From Burkholderia sp. HI2500 (GTDB taxonomy: Bacteria > Pseudomonadota > Gammaproteobacteria > Burkholderiales > Burkholderiaceae): a stretch of 64,000 bases of DNA. Of the stretch, positions 57,207 to 64,000 are shown one piece after another. Both the position numbers and the translations under genes were made by a program. The stretch is taken from the NCBI RefSeq assembly GCF_002223055.1, contig NZ_NKFL01000007.1, positions 806,001-870,000 on the forward strand. The letters are read 5' to 3'. Under the pieces are notes generated by a model. That model saw only the letters and a program-made list of their open reading frames with translations, searched no databases and was not told the origin of the DNA. Within the stretch, counting starts at the first letter, position 1; each line of letters starts with the position of its first letter.

Positions 57207-58085
57207 ATGAACACGCCGCTCGACACCTCACTGCTTCATACGTTCGTCGCCATCGCCGACGTACGGAGCTTTACCGGCGCAGGTCGCAGGCTGCATCTCA
57301 GCCAGTCCGCGGTCAGCGCGCAGATCGCTCGTCTCGAGGAGCAGGTCGGCCGGGCGCTGCTCGCCCGCAATACGCGCAGCGTTACGCTCACCGAGCATGG
57401 CCGGATGCTGCTCGGCTACGCGCGCGCGATGCTCAACCTGAGCGAGGAAGCGAAGACGAAACTGGGCAGCGGCAACGCAGTCGATGTCACGCTGCGCATC
57501 GGCGCATCGGAGGATGTGGCGGGAGGCTGGCTGCCCGACGTGATGCGCCGCCATGGCGCCGCGCGGCGCGGCTTGCGGCTGAATCTGACGGTCGACATCG
57601 GCGACAGCCTGTTTCAACGGCACGCCGACGGCGAATTCGATCTCGTGATCGGCAGCCGGTGCGCGCACACGGGCCAGGGCGCGACGTTGTGGCGAGAGCC
57701 GCTCGTCTGGGCGTTTGCGTGCCACGAGCCGCTGCCGGAAGGCGATGTGCCGCTCGCGTGCTTCCCCGATCCGTGCCCGTACCGGGGCGCTGCCATCAAG
57801 GCGCTCGCGCTGGCCGGCATGCCCTATTTCATCGCATGCGAAAGCCCAAGCGTCACGGGCATCCGCACGTTCGCGCGCGCCGGCATCGCGATTGCGCCGG
57901 TGCCGCGCAGCGCGATCGACGACACGCTCCGCGAGCTGGGCGTGTCCGAAGGCTTGCCGGCGCTGCCGGACATGGAATTCGTGATGATGCACGACGCGGG
58001 AATGCCGGCCGCCGTCGAATTCGCTGCGACGCTTGTCGATGAAACCGCCATTCGCAACGGGGCCGGCGTGCGCAACCGGCCCTAG
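57207..58085 (+). CDS. LysR-family regulator beside azoreductase
   Basis: The 292-residue protein has a standard LysR winged helix: LLHTFVAIADVRSFTGAGRR, LHLSQSAVSAQIARLEEQVG, RALLARNTRSVTLTEHG. An effector-binding domain starts near residue 93 (VTLRIGASEDVAGGWLPDVM). SQSAVSAQI is the recognition helix. It is divergent from azoR and likely senses a substrate of that enzyme. Confidence 0.92.
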   Translation: MNTPLDTSLLHTFVAIADVRSFTGAGRRLHLSQSAVSAQIARLEEQVGRALLARNTRSVTLTEHGRMLLGYARAMLNLSEEAKTKLGSGNAVDVTLRIGASEDVAGGWLPDVMRRHGAARRGLRLNLTVDIGDSLFQRHADGEFDLVIGSRCAHTGQGATLWREPLVWAFACHEPLPEGDVPLACFPDPCPYRGAAIKALALAGMPYFIACESPSVTGIRTFARAGIAIAPVPRSAIDDTLRELGVSEGLPALPDMEFVMMHDAGMPAAVEFAATLVDETAIRNGAGVRNRP

Positions 58086-58204
58086 CGTGCAGTTCGGTCA
58101 CGGCCGAGGTTCGATCACAGGCACTTACCGACGCATGCAAGTTCGGCCACAACGGCGCGCCGCGTGCGATTCAGCCGCGCACCGGTCGCGGCGCATCGCC
58201 GGTC

Positions 58205-59680
58205 TCAGCGCTTCGCGCTCAATCCCGCCCGCACGCCCTCAGGCTCCCGGCTGCGCCCGAGCAGCGCTGCCAGCGACAGATCCGCGAGCTTGCCAAACGG
58301 CGCACGCAGCAGGCTCGGCAGGTTCCAGCGCCCCAGCACGAACACGCCCTTCGCATGGCTCATCGCGCGGAATCCCTCGATGCCGTGATACGCGCCCATC
58401 CCGCTCGGGCCGACGCCGCCGAACGGCAAGTCCTCCTGCGCGACATGCAGGAGCGTGTTGTTGATGCCGACATTGCCCGACGTGGTGCGCTTGAGCAACG
58501 ACTCGCAGTCGCTGTCCTGCGCGCCGAAGTAGTACAGCGCGAGCGGCCGCGGACGCGCATTCACGTAGTCGACGACTTCGTCGATCGTGCGATACGTGCG
58601 CACCGGCAGGATCGGCCCGAAGATCTCTTCCTGCATGACGGTCGTATCGTCGCCGGCACCGACGATCAGCGTGGGCGCGAGCGTCCGCTTGCGGGTGGCC
58701 GCCTGCTGCGGATTCACACCCGCCTCGATCACGCGCGCGCCCTTGCTACGCGCTTCGTCGACGAGGCTCTTCAGGCGATCGAAATGCCGGTCGCTGACGA
58801 TCGACGTGTAGTCCGGGCTGGTCGGCCCGCCCGGATAGAAGCGCGCGACGGCCGCATCGTATTGCGCGACGAACGCGTCGAGGTCGTCTTCATGCACCAG
58901 CGCATAGTCGGGCGCGACGCAGGTCTGCCCGCCGTTCGACAGCTTGCCGAACACGATGCTGGACATCGTCCGGCCGTCGACGTGCCCTCTCGCGACGATC
59001 GCCGGGCTCTTGCCGCCGAGTTCGAGCGTCACCGGCACCAGGTTGTCGCTGGCCGCCTTCATGACCTTGCGGCCCACCTGCGTGCTGCCGGTAAACAGCA
59101 GATGATCGAACGGCAAGCCGCTGAAGGCGGCGCCGACTTCCGGGCCGCCGAGCACGACCGCGACTTCCTCGCTCGGGAAAGTTTCCGCGAGCATTCGGCG
59201 CATCACCTCGCTGGTGCGCGGCGTCAGTTCCGACGGCTTGAGCATCGCGCGGTTGCCCGCGGCCAGCGCGGTGGCCAGCGGAATGAACGTGAGCGCGAAC
59301 GGGTAATTCCACGGCGCCATCACGCCGATGACACCCAGCGGCTGGTACTCCACGCGCGCGTGCCCGGCCCGGTAAAAGATCCCGACGTGCCGGCGCTGCG
59401 GCTTCGTGAAGCGGCGCAGATTGCGCGTCAGGTAGTCGATCGCCTGGATCACGCCGACCAGTTCCATGATCGCGGTCTCGTGTCGCGAGCGGTGCCCGAA
59501 ATCGGCGCTGACCGCCTCCTCCACTTCGCTGCGATACGCGAGCACCACGGCGCGCAGCCGCGCGAGCCGCGCCTTGCGCTGCTGCACGCTCGGCGGCCCC
59601 TCGCTGACGAACGCGTTGCGCTGGCGGGCCAGCAACGCCGCCGGGTCGAAGCTCGAGCTGGATTCTGCGGAAACGGCCAT
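58205..59680 (-). CDS. Aldehyde dehydrogenase (coniferyl aldehyde dehydrogenase-like)
   Basis: A 491-residue NAD(P)-dependent aldehyde dehydrogenase. The catalytic Glu lies in VTLELGGKSPAIV, the catalytic Cys in SNGGQTCVAPDYALV, and the cofactor region in VMAPWNYPFALTFIPLATAL and LLFTGSTQVGRKVMKAASD. The long hydrophobic C-terminal end (FVLGRWNLPSLLRAPFG) is typical of the fatty-aldehyde/coniferyl-aldehyde subgroup, which can be membrane-associated. ATG 59680 follows gaggtg. It is divergent from a TetR gene. Confidence 0.92.
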   Translation of the reverse strand: MAVSAESSSSFDPAALLARQRNAFVSEGPPSVQQRKARLARLRAVVLAYRSEVEEAVSADFGHRSRHETAIMELVGVIQAIDYLTRNLRRFTKPQRRHVGIFYRAGHARVEYQPLGVIGVMAPWNYPFALTFIPLATALAAGNRAMLKPSELTPRTSEVMRRMLAETFPSEEVAVVLGGPEVGAAFSGLPFDHLLFTGSTQVGRKVMKAASDNLVPVTLELGGKSPAIVARGHVDGRTMSSIVFGKLSNGGQTCVAPDYALVHEDDLDAFVAQYDAAVARFYPGGPTSPDYTSIVSDRHFDRLKSLVDEARSKGARVIEAGVNPQQAATRKRTLAPTLIVGAGDDTTVMQEEIFGPILPVRTYRTIDEVVDYVNARPRPLALYYFGAQDSDCESLLKRTTSGNVGINNTLLHVAQEDLPFGGVGPSGMGAYHGIEGFRAMSHAKGVFVLGRWNLPSLLRAPFGKLADLSLAALLGRSREPEGVRAGLSAKR

Positions 59681-59709
59681 GGTGCACCTCACGAGGTTGC
59701 GTCGATGTA

Positions 59710-59718
59710 GACACTGTC
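59710..59718. promoter_or_regulatory. Candidate TetR operator
   Basis: GACA-C-TGTC is a short palindrome whose right half, ctgtcaac, recurs at 59758-59765, the two lying 44 bases apart in the divergent ALDH/TetR region. Confidence 0.35.
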
Positions 59719-59734
59719 AACTTGCATGCGGCGG

Positions 59735-59764
59735 ATCATAGGCTCACAATGTGTTCCCTGTCAA
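59735..59764 (-). promoter_or_regulatory. Sigma-70 type promoter of the aldehyde dehydrogenase gene
   Basis: On the minus strand TTGACA (complement of 59759-59764) and TATGAT (complement of 59735-59740) are separated by 18 bases, a near-consensus promoter reading toward the aldehyde dehydrogenase. It lies inside the region shared with the divergent TetR gene, and the -35 box is part of a repeated ctgtcaac element. Confidence 0.6.
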
Positions 59765-59779
59765 CATAGGAGCAACGCG

Positions 59780-60433
59780 ATGTCGTCGGATGAGGCTGCG
59801 GACGCCGGGCAAAAGGCTTATCACCACGGGGATCTGCGGCGCGCGATCATCGACACGGCGCTCGACACGCTGCAGGAGCAACAGGGCTGGCAGTTCACGC
59901 TGCGCGAAATCGCGCGGCGCGCGAACGTCAGCCACTCGGCGCCGTACCGGCATTTCCCGGACAAGGCCGCGTTGCTGCACGAGCTCGCGCTGATCGGCTT
60001 CGATCGGCTGAACGAAGACCTCGCCGCGTCCGTCGATCCCGCGGCGGACGCACCGGACGTGCTGCGCGCACTCGCTTACGCCCATCTCGCGTTCGGGCAG
60101 CGCAACCCGGATCTCTATCGACTGATGTTTGCCGCGGATGCCGGCGAGCCCACGGACATCCATCTCGATCCGCGCGTGCAGGCGCCGTTCCTGCTGGTCG
60201 TCGACATCCTGGAACACGGCCAGCGCGCCGGCACGATCCGCCCGCGCCCGGCGCTCGGCCAGGCGACCGCCTGCTGGGCGCATCTGCATGGGCTGACGAT
60301 GCTGGCGATCGACGGGCGGCTGGTGCGCGAGAAGGTCGGCGATCACGCGATCGAAGATGCGCTGACCACCTTGCTGGACGGTCTCGTGCTGCCCGCCAGC
60401 CCCGCGCGGTCCGCGAAGACGAAAAGGCCTTGA
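59780..60433 (+). CDS. TetR/AcrR-family regulator
   Basis: The 217-residue protein has a TetR helix-turn-helix near residues 16-58 (LRRAIIDTALDTLQEQQGWQ, FTLREIARRANVSHSAPYRH, FPDKAALLHELA), with the SHSAPYRHF form typical of the WHG-domain TetR group. The C-terminal part (TACWAHLHGLTMLAIDGRL) matches that domain. ATG 59780 has AGGAG 7 bases upstream. It is divergent from the aldehyde dehydrogenase and likely represses it and itself. Confidence 0.92.
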   Translation: MSSDEAADAGQKAYHHGDLRRAIIDTALDTLQEQQGWQFTLREIARRANVSHSAPYRHFPDKAALLHELALIGFDRLNEDLAASVDPAADAPDVLRALAYAHLAFGQRNPDLYRLMFAADAGEPTDIHLDPRVQAPFLLVVDILEHGQRAGTIRPRPALGQATACWAHLHGLTMLAIDGRLVREKVGDHAIEDALTTLLDGLVLPASPARSAKTKRP

Positions 60434-60564
60434 CCTTCAACTTTGCTTGAAGGTTAAGGTTTGCCTCGGCAGCGTATCGAGGCCATGGGTATGGGCACTG
60501 CCATCCGACAATCCGGCGGCGCGTCGACGACGCCCGCCCGTGGCCGATGAAAGGGAACCGCATC

Positions 60565-61248
60565 ATGAGCAAGCGCATCCTTCACGTGGTCAGCAACGTC
60601 GCGCACTACGCCGATCCGTCCCAACCGACCGGCCTGTGGCTGTCCGAGCTGACCCATGCCCATCAGATCTTCGCGGCGAAAGGCTATGAGCAGCTGCTGG
60701 TGAGCCCCAAGGGCGGCGTGTCGCCGCTGGAGCCGCGCTCGCTCAAATGGCCGCACGCCGACGCCGCCGCGAAAGCGTGGCGCGCCGACAAGGCCAATGA
60801 GGCGCTGCTGGCCACCACCGCGCGCCCCGACGAGATCGATCCGGCCGATTTCGACGCGATCTACTTCACCGGGGGCCACGCGGTGATGTGGGACTACCCG
60901 GACGATGCGGGATTGCAGCGGCTCACGCGCGAGATCTACGAGCGCGGCGGCGTCGTGTCGTCGGTCTGTCACGGCTACTGCGGGCTGCTGAACACCAAGC
61001 TGTCGGACGGCTCGCTGCTGGTTGCCGGACGCCGGATCACCGGCTACTCGTGGGTCGAGGAAATCCTGGCCGGCGTCGCGAAGAAGGTGCCCTACAACGT
61101 CGAGGAGCAGATGCAGCAGCGTGGCGCGCGCTACGAGAAGGCGCTGCTGCCGTTCACGTCGTACGTCGTCGTCGACGGCCGGCTCGTGACCGGCCAGAAT
61201 CCGCAATCGGCGAAGGCGACCGCGGAACAGGTCGTCGCGTTGCTGTGA
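60565..61248 (+). CDS. DJ-1/PfpI-family protein (Hsp31-like)
   Basis: A 227-residue protein of the class I glutamine amidotransferase-like fold. The nucleophile elbow is VVSSVCHGYCGLL near residue 135, where Cys is followed by His as in DJ-1 and Hsp31. YFTGGHAVMWDYPDD is the Hsp31-type acidic/His region. Relatives act as glyoxalase III or chaperones. ATG 60565 has AAGGGA upstream, so the extra six residues of the longer frame are not needed. It follows the TetR gene by 131 bases. Confidence 0.88.
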   Translation: MSKRILHVVSNVAHYADPSQPTGLWLSELTHAHQIFAAKGYEQLLVSPKGGVSPLEPRSLKWPHADAAAKAWRADKANEALLATTARPDEIDPADFDAIYFTGGHAVMWDYPDDAGLQRLTREIYERGGVVSSVCHGYCGLLNTKLSDGSLLVAGRRITGYSWVEEILAGVAKKVPYNVEEQMQQRGARYEKALLPFTSYVVVDGRLVTGQNPQSAKATAEQVVALL

Positions 61249-61271
61249 TGGGATGCGCCGGCGCGCTGCCG

Positions 61272-61763
61272 CTAGGCGCGGGGCGGCCGGCGGCGCACGA
61301 CCGCTTCATCGCGATCGGCGGCGGCAGTCGTAGCCTCACCGCCGCTGCCCTCCGCCGCACTCCCCGGCGGGATGCGCGACAGCAATCGCTTCGCATGGAT
61401 TGCACAATCGACCGACTCCGGTTTCGCGGCGATATCGGCGATCAGCGCCACGATCTGCGCCTTGCTTTGCGCGAGCCGCGCTTCCAGCGCCTCGATGTCC
61501 CGCACCTTGCCGCACAGCGCGTCCAGCAACGAAGCGCAGGGCCACTGCGCGAGGTCGGCCGGCATCAGCGTGCGAATCTCGTCGAGACTGAAGTCCGCCT
61601 TCTGCGCGGCCGTGATCAGGTCGAGCACCGTCACCGCTTCCTGCGGATAGGTGCGATAGCCGTTCGCTTCGCGCTCGACGAGCGTCAACAGACCGATGCG
61701 CTCGTAAAAGCGGATGCGCGAAGAGGTCAGGCCGGTGCGTTCCGCCAGTTCCCCGATCTTCAT
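61272..61763 (-). CDS. MerR-family regulator
   Basis: The 163-residue protein has an N-terminal MerR winged helix (KIGELAERTGLTSSRIRFYE, RIGLLTLVEREANGYRTYPQ), a long dimerisation coiled coil, and a Cys-bearing tail (SVDCAIHAKRLL, plus WPCASLL earlier). It resembles SoxR/CueR-like or redox-sensing branches, but the metal-binding loop of CueR is not seen. ATG 61763 is the canonical start; the upstream 27 codons are not part of the family. It converges with the DJ-1-like gene. Confidence 0.88.
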   Translation of the reverse strand: MKIGELAERTGLTSSRIRFYERIGLLTLVEREANGYRTYPQEAVTVLDLITAAQKADFSLDEIRTLMPADLAQWPCASLLDALCGKVRDIEALEARLAQSKAQIVALIADIAAKPESVDCAIHAKRLLSRIPPGSAAEGSGGEATTAAADRDEAVVRRRPPRA

Positions 61764-61892
61764 GTTCCGATACTCCCCGGCCGGATCGTGTCCGGCCATC
61801 TGCCCCGTCGTGACTGTCCTTTGTCTCCCGATGTTGTTTCGCAATCCGATCTTTATCGGCTTCCTGTCGAATGGCGAGCGAACGGCGCGCGC

Positions 61893-63137
61893 TCAAATCA
61901 CTTCGAAACGCAGGCCCGCATGGCGCACCAGGCGCTCGATGTAGCGCGCGTCGAACATCGTCGCGGGCGTCCAGAAGCCGCCGCCGCGGCCGGTCTTCAC
62001 GCCGTCGCCGGCGCAATCCAGCGCGAGACTGATCGCGGCCTGGCCGAGCATCTTGCCCGTGGAGCCATAGCCGGGATCGCGGTCGCCGGTGACTTTCACG
62101 CGCAAGGTCTTCCCGTCGTCGGTACGGCCGAAGAAGCGCAGATCGTAGCGGCCGGCCAGCTGCGCCGCGGCGCTCGGCCCCTCGCCGGGTTTCGGCAGCA
62201 GGAAGCGCTCCATCAGGCTGCGCACCGGCTTGATGACGACACCCACCATGAACGCGCCGAGACCGGCCACCATCGTCACCGCGGTCAGGCGGCCCTTGAG
62301 GCCCGTGCCCGTCATCACCGCTTCGTCATACGTGAAGCGGCTGCCGTACGCATTGCCGGCGAGCGCATTGGAGCGATGCACGACACGCTCGTTGATCGCC
62401 GCCATCACGAACGGCGCGATCCACGCGTCGAAGTCGCGATCGAATGCGGCGGATCGCACCGCATGCTGGCGCATCGTGAAGCCATGCCCCGGCGGGCACA
62501 GCGAGTACGGATCGAGCAGTTCCCGGCGCAAGGCCGGATCGGCCGCCGCTTCCCGCACGACGTTGATCACGCTCGCCACCGTGCCGCCCGACGCGCCGCC
62601 CTTCAGCGTTTTCACCCGCATCTTCACCTGCGCGGCCGGCACGCCCCACCGCTGCCGCGCCTGCTGCTGCAGGAAGAACACGCCCATGTCCGACGGCACC
62701 GAATCGAAGCCGCAGCAATGGACGATGCGCGCGCCGGATTGCCGGGCCGCGGGCTCGTACCTGTCGATCATCCGCTTGATCCACTGCGTCTCGCCGGTGA
62801 GGTCGCAGTAGTCGGTGCCGGTTTCCGCGCAGACCCTGACCAGCGGTTCCCCGTAAAGCGCATAGGGGCCGACGGTGGACACGACCACCCGCGTCTGCGC
62901 GCAGAGCGCGCGAAGCTGCGCTTCGTCGGCCGCGTCGGCGACGATGATCGGCACCGACTGCCCGGCCGCGCCCAGCGTATCCCGGACCTGCCTGAGCTTC
63001 GCTTCCGAACGGCCGGCGATGGCCCAGCGCAGCGTTTCGCCGCTGCCTGACAGGTACTCGGCGAGGTAGCGGGCGAGGATCTGCCCGACGAAACTGGTGG
63101 CGCCGAATACGACGAGATCGTGGGTCGGACGGGTCAT
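61893..63137 (-). CDS. Saccharopine dehydrogenase-family (trans-acting enoyl reductase-like) protein
   Basis: A 414-residue NAD(P)-binding protein: DLVVFGATSFVGQILARYLA is the N-terminal Rossmann motif, with RVVVSTVGPYALYGEPLVRV, DYCDLTGETQWIKRMIDRY and IVHCCGFDSVPSDMGVFFL as family stretches. This group includes trans-acting enoyl reductases of lipid synthesis and uncharacterised saccharopine dehydrogenase-like proteins. ATG 63137 (AAGGA upstream) starts the natural N-terminus. It lies 43 bases downstream of the decarboxylase-like gene, probably in one operon. Confidence 0.88.
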   Translation of the reverse strand: MTRPTHDLVVFGATSFVGQILARYLAEYLSGSGETLRWAIAGRSEAKLRQVRDTLGAAGQSVPIIVADAADEAQLRALCAQTRVVVSTVGPYALYGEPLVRVCAETGTDYCDLTGETQWIKRMIDRYEPAARQSGARIVHCCGFDSVPSDMGVFFLQQQARQRWGVPAAQVKMRVKTLKGGASGGTVASVINVVREAAADPALRRELLDPYSLCPPGHGFTMRQHAVRSAAFDRDFDAWIAPFVMAAINERVVHRSNALAGNAYGSRFTYDEAVMTGTGLKGRLTAVTMVAGLGAFMVGVVIKPVRSLMERFLLPKPGEGPSAAAQLAGRYDLRFFGRTDDGKTLRVKVTGDRDPGYGSTGKMLGQAAISLALDCAGDGVKTGRGGGFWTPATMFDARYIERLVRHAGLRFEVI

Positions 63138-63180
63138 GGGCGATTCCTTCGGCGCGGGCGTGCCGCGAAGTGGCGTGGCG

Positions 63181-64000
63181 TCAGCGTGGCTTTCCGGGTT
63201 CATCGAAGGCCTTCAACGGGGTCGGCAGGTTCAGCACCAGCTGCGCGTCCTTCACCACGTCGAGACGCAGGATGGTGGACGCGCCCAGCCCGTCGAGCAG
63301 CTGGCTCAGCGGGCCGCCGTGCCGCACGAGCTCGACGTTGCGCGGCAGCAGGCGCTGAGCGAACGATAGCGCATTCGTCTGCACGAATGTCTGGTGCCAT
63401 TCGCCGTCGATGCGGTTGATCATCGTCGACGTGCCCATGTGCGACTGCGACGCGACGTTCGTCAGCTCGGGCATCGGCACGCTCAGGCTCAGGTCCGGCC
63501 GGCCGCCCGGGCCGGCAATGCGGGCGGTGGCGGTGGCGTCGAGTTTCACGTCGATATCGGCGAGCCACTTGGGCAGCTGATAGCCGTGCACGCCGCGCAC
63601 CCGCGCGATTTCCGTGGTGACCGGCAGCGCGAGCACGTGCGCGAAGAAGCTCCGGCGCCGCATCGAATCGAGCAGCTCGAGCGCGTGTGATCCGGTCGAG
63701 CCGGGCCGCCGGATCACCACCGCGACCGACACTTCGTCATACGGATCGTTGTCGCACACCGAATACGAGAAGAAGGTCAGCGCGACCAGCCCGTACCCTG
63801 GGAGCGCGCGCAACGGCTCGAGCGGCACCGGCAGCGTGCTCCGCAGGCGTTCGAGCGGCGCAAGGAACAGCAGCTGAATGCTGCTGGAACGGTAGTAGAA
63901 ATTCGGCGCCCAGGTCAGGCCGACCCGCGACGCAACCTGACGCTTCGGAATCCGACGGAAAAAATCGATGTTCCCCGCCGCGGGATCGCGCGCCACTTCG
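63181..64000 (-). CDS. Acetoacetate decarboxylase-family protein (5' end may lie outside)
   Basis: About 272 residues are visible and the frame is open at the right edge, so the start may be outside; a GTG at 63996 is the only candidate inside. The fold-typical PNFYYRSSSIQLLFLAPLER, LVALTFFSYSVCDNDPYDEV (the region just before the active site) and GVHGYQLPKWLADIDVKLDA fit the acetoacetate decarboxylase superfamily. The lysine of the catalytic box appears in PKWLADI, one of the positions used in relatives. Enzyme specificity is uncertain: many members are lyases or aldolases of other ketoacids. Confidence 0.8.
   Translation of the reverse strand, partial: EVARDPAAGNIDFFRRIPKRQVASRVGLTWAPNFYYRSSSIQLLFLAPLERLRSTLPVPLEPLRALPGYGLVALTFFSYSVCDNDPYDEVSVAVVIRRPGSTGSHALELLDSMRRRSFFAHVLALPVTTEIARVRGVHGYQLPKWLADIDVKLDATATARIAGPGGRPDLSLSVPMPELTNVASQSHMGTSTMINRIDGEWHQTFVQTNALSFAQRLLPRNVELVRHGGPLSQLLDGLGASTILRLDVVKDAQLVLNLPTPLKAFDEPGKPR

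Overview
The window looks like a chromosome segment from Burkholderia or a close relative. Coding DNA is very GC-rich with G/C at most third codon positions. The gene set also fits that group: an isoquinoline-oxidoreductase-type molybdoenzyme pair, a short H-NS-family protein, a Gram-negative trimeric porin, a DUF4337 protein, a TRAP transporter, many LysR regulators and a very large autotransporter. All family assignments come from reading motifs in the translations; no database search was run.

Layout. Positions 1-7241 (+) hold a compact run of genes that enters from beyond the left edge. It encodes a citrate-synthase-fold enzyme, a SAM methyltransferase, a TauD-like dioxygenase, an ABC exporter (ATPase and permease), a small membrane protein, an FAD-linked oxidase and a short orphan protein. 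This is the look of an uncharacterised small-molecule biosynthesis and export cluster. Positions 7350-10265 (-) are a complete three-gene TRAP uptake operon with a strong palindrome in its promoter. Positions about 10.4-18 kb are an accessory island with visibly lower GC and gene decay. It carries two HNH nucleases, an AbiGi-like protein, a broken tyrosine recombinase, a frameshifted small gene and a DUF4337 membrane protein.

Positions 18-23.4 kb carry a LuxR-type regulator, a histidine-codon leader peptide with attenuator in front of hisC, a RidA-like protein, an H-NS-like protein and a cupin. Positions 23.5-27.4 kb (-) are a tightly overlapping five-gene operon (AroE-like, CoA-transferase, MaoC hydratase, VOC protein, ketopantoate-reductase-like) divergent from a LysR regulator. 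A cytochrome b561 and a porin follow.

Positions 32-48.3 kb (-) are dominated by two repetitive surface proteins: a glycine-rich secreted protein built on a 59-residue tandem repeat and split by a frameshift in a run of six G, and a type V autotransporter of about 4240 residues.

Positions 49-64 kb return to ordinary metabolic genes. They include the molybdopterin pair, a decayed SDR tail, an MFS exporter with a divergent LysR, LysR with LysE, azoreductase with LysR, aldehyde dehydrogenase with TetR, a DJ-1/PfpI protein, a MerR regulator, and a saccharopine-dehydrogenase-like reductase next to an acetoacetate-decarboxylase-like protein cut by the right edge.

The items most worth following are the left-edge biosynthetic cluster, the hisC attenuator, the homopolymer frameshift in the repeat protein, and the five-gene CoA-transferase operon.
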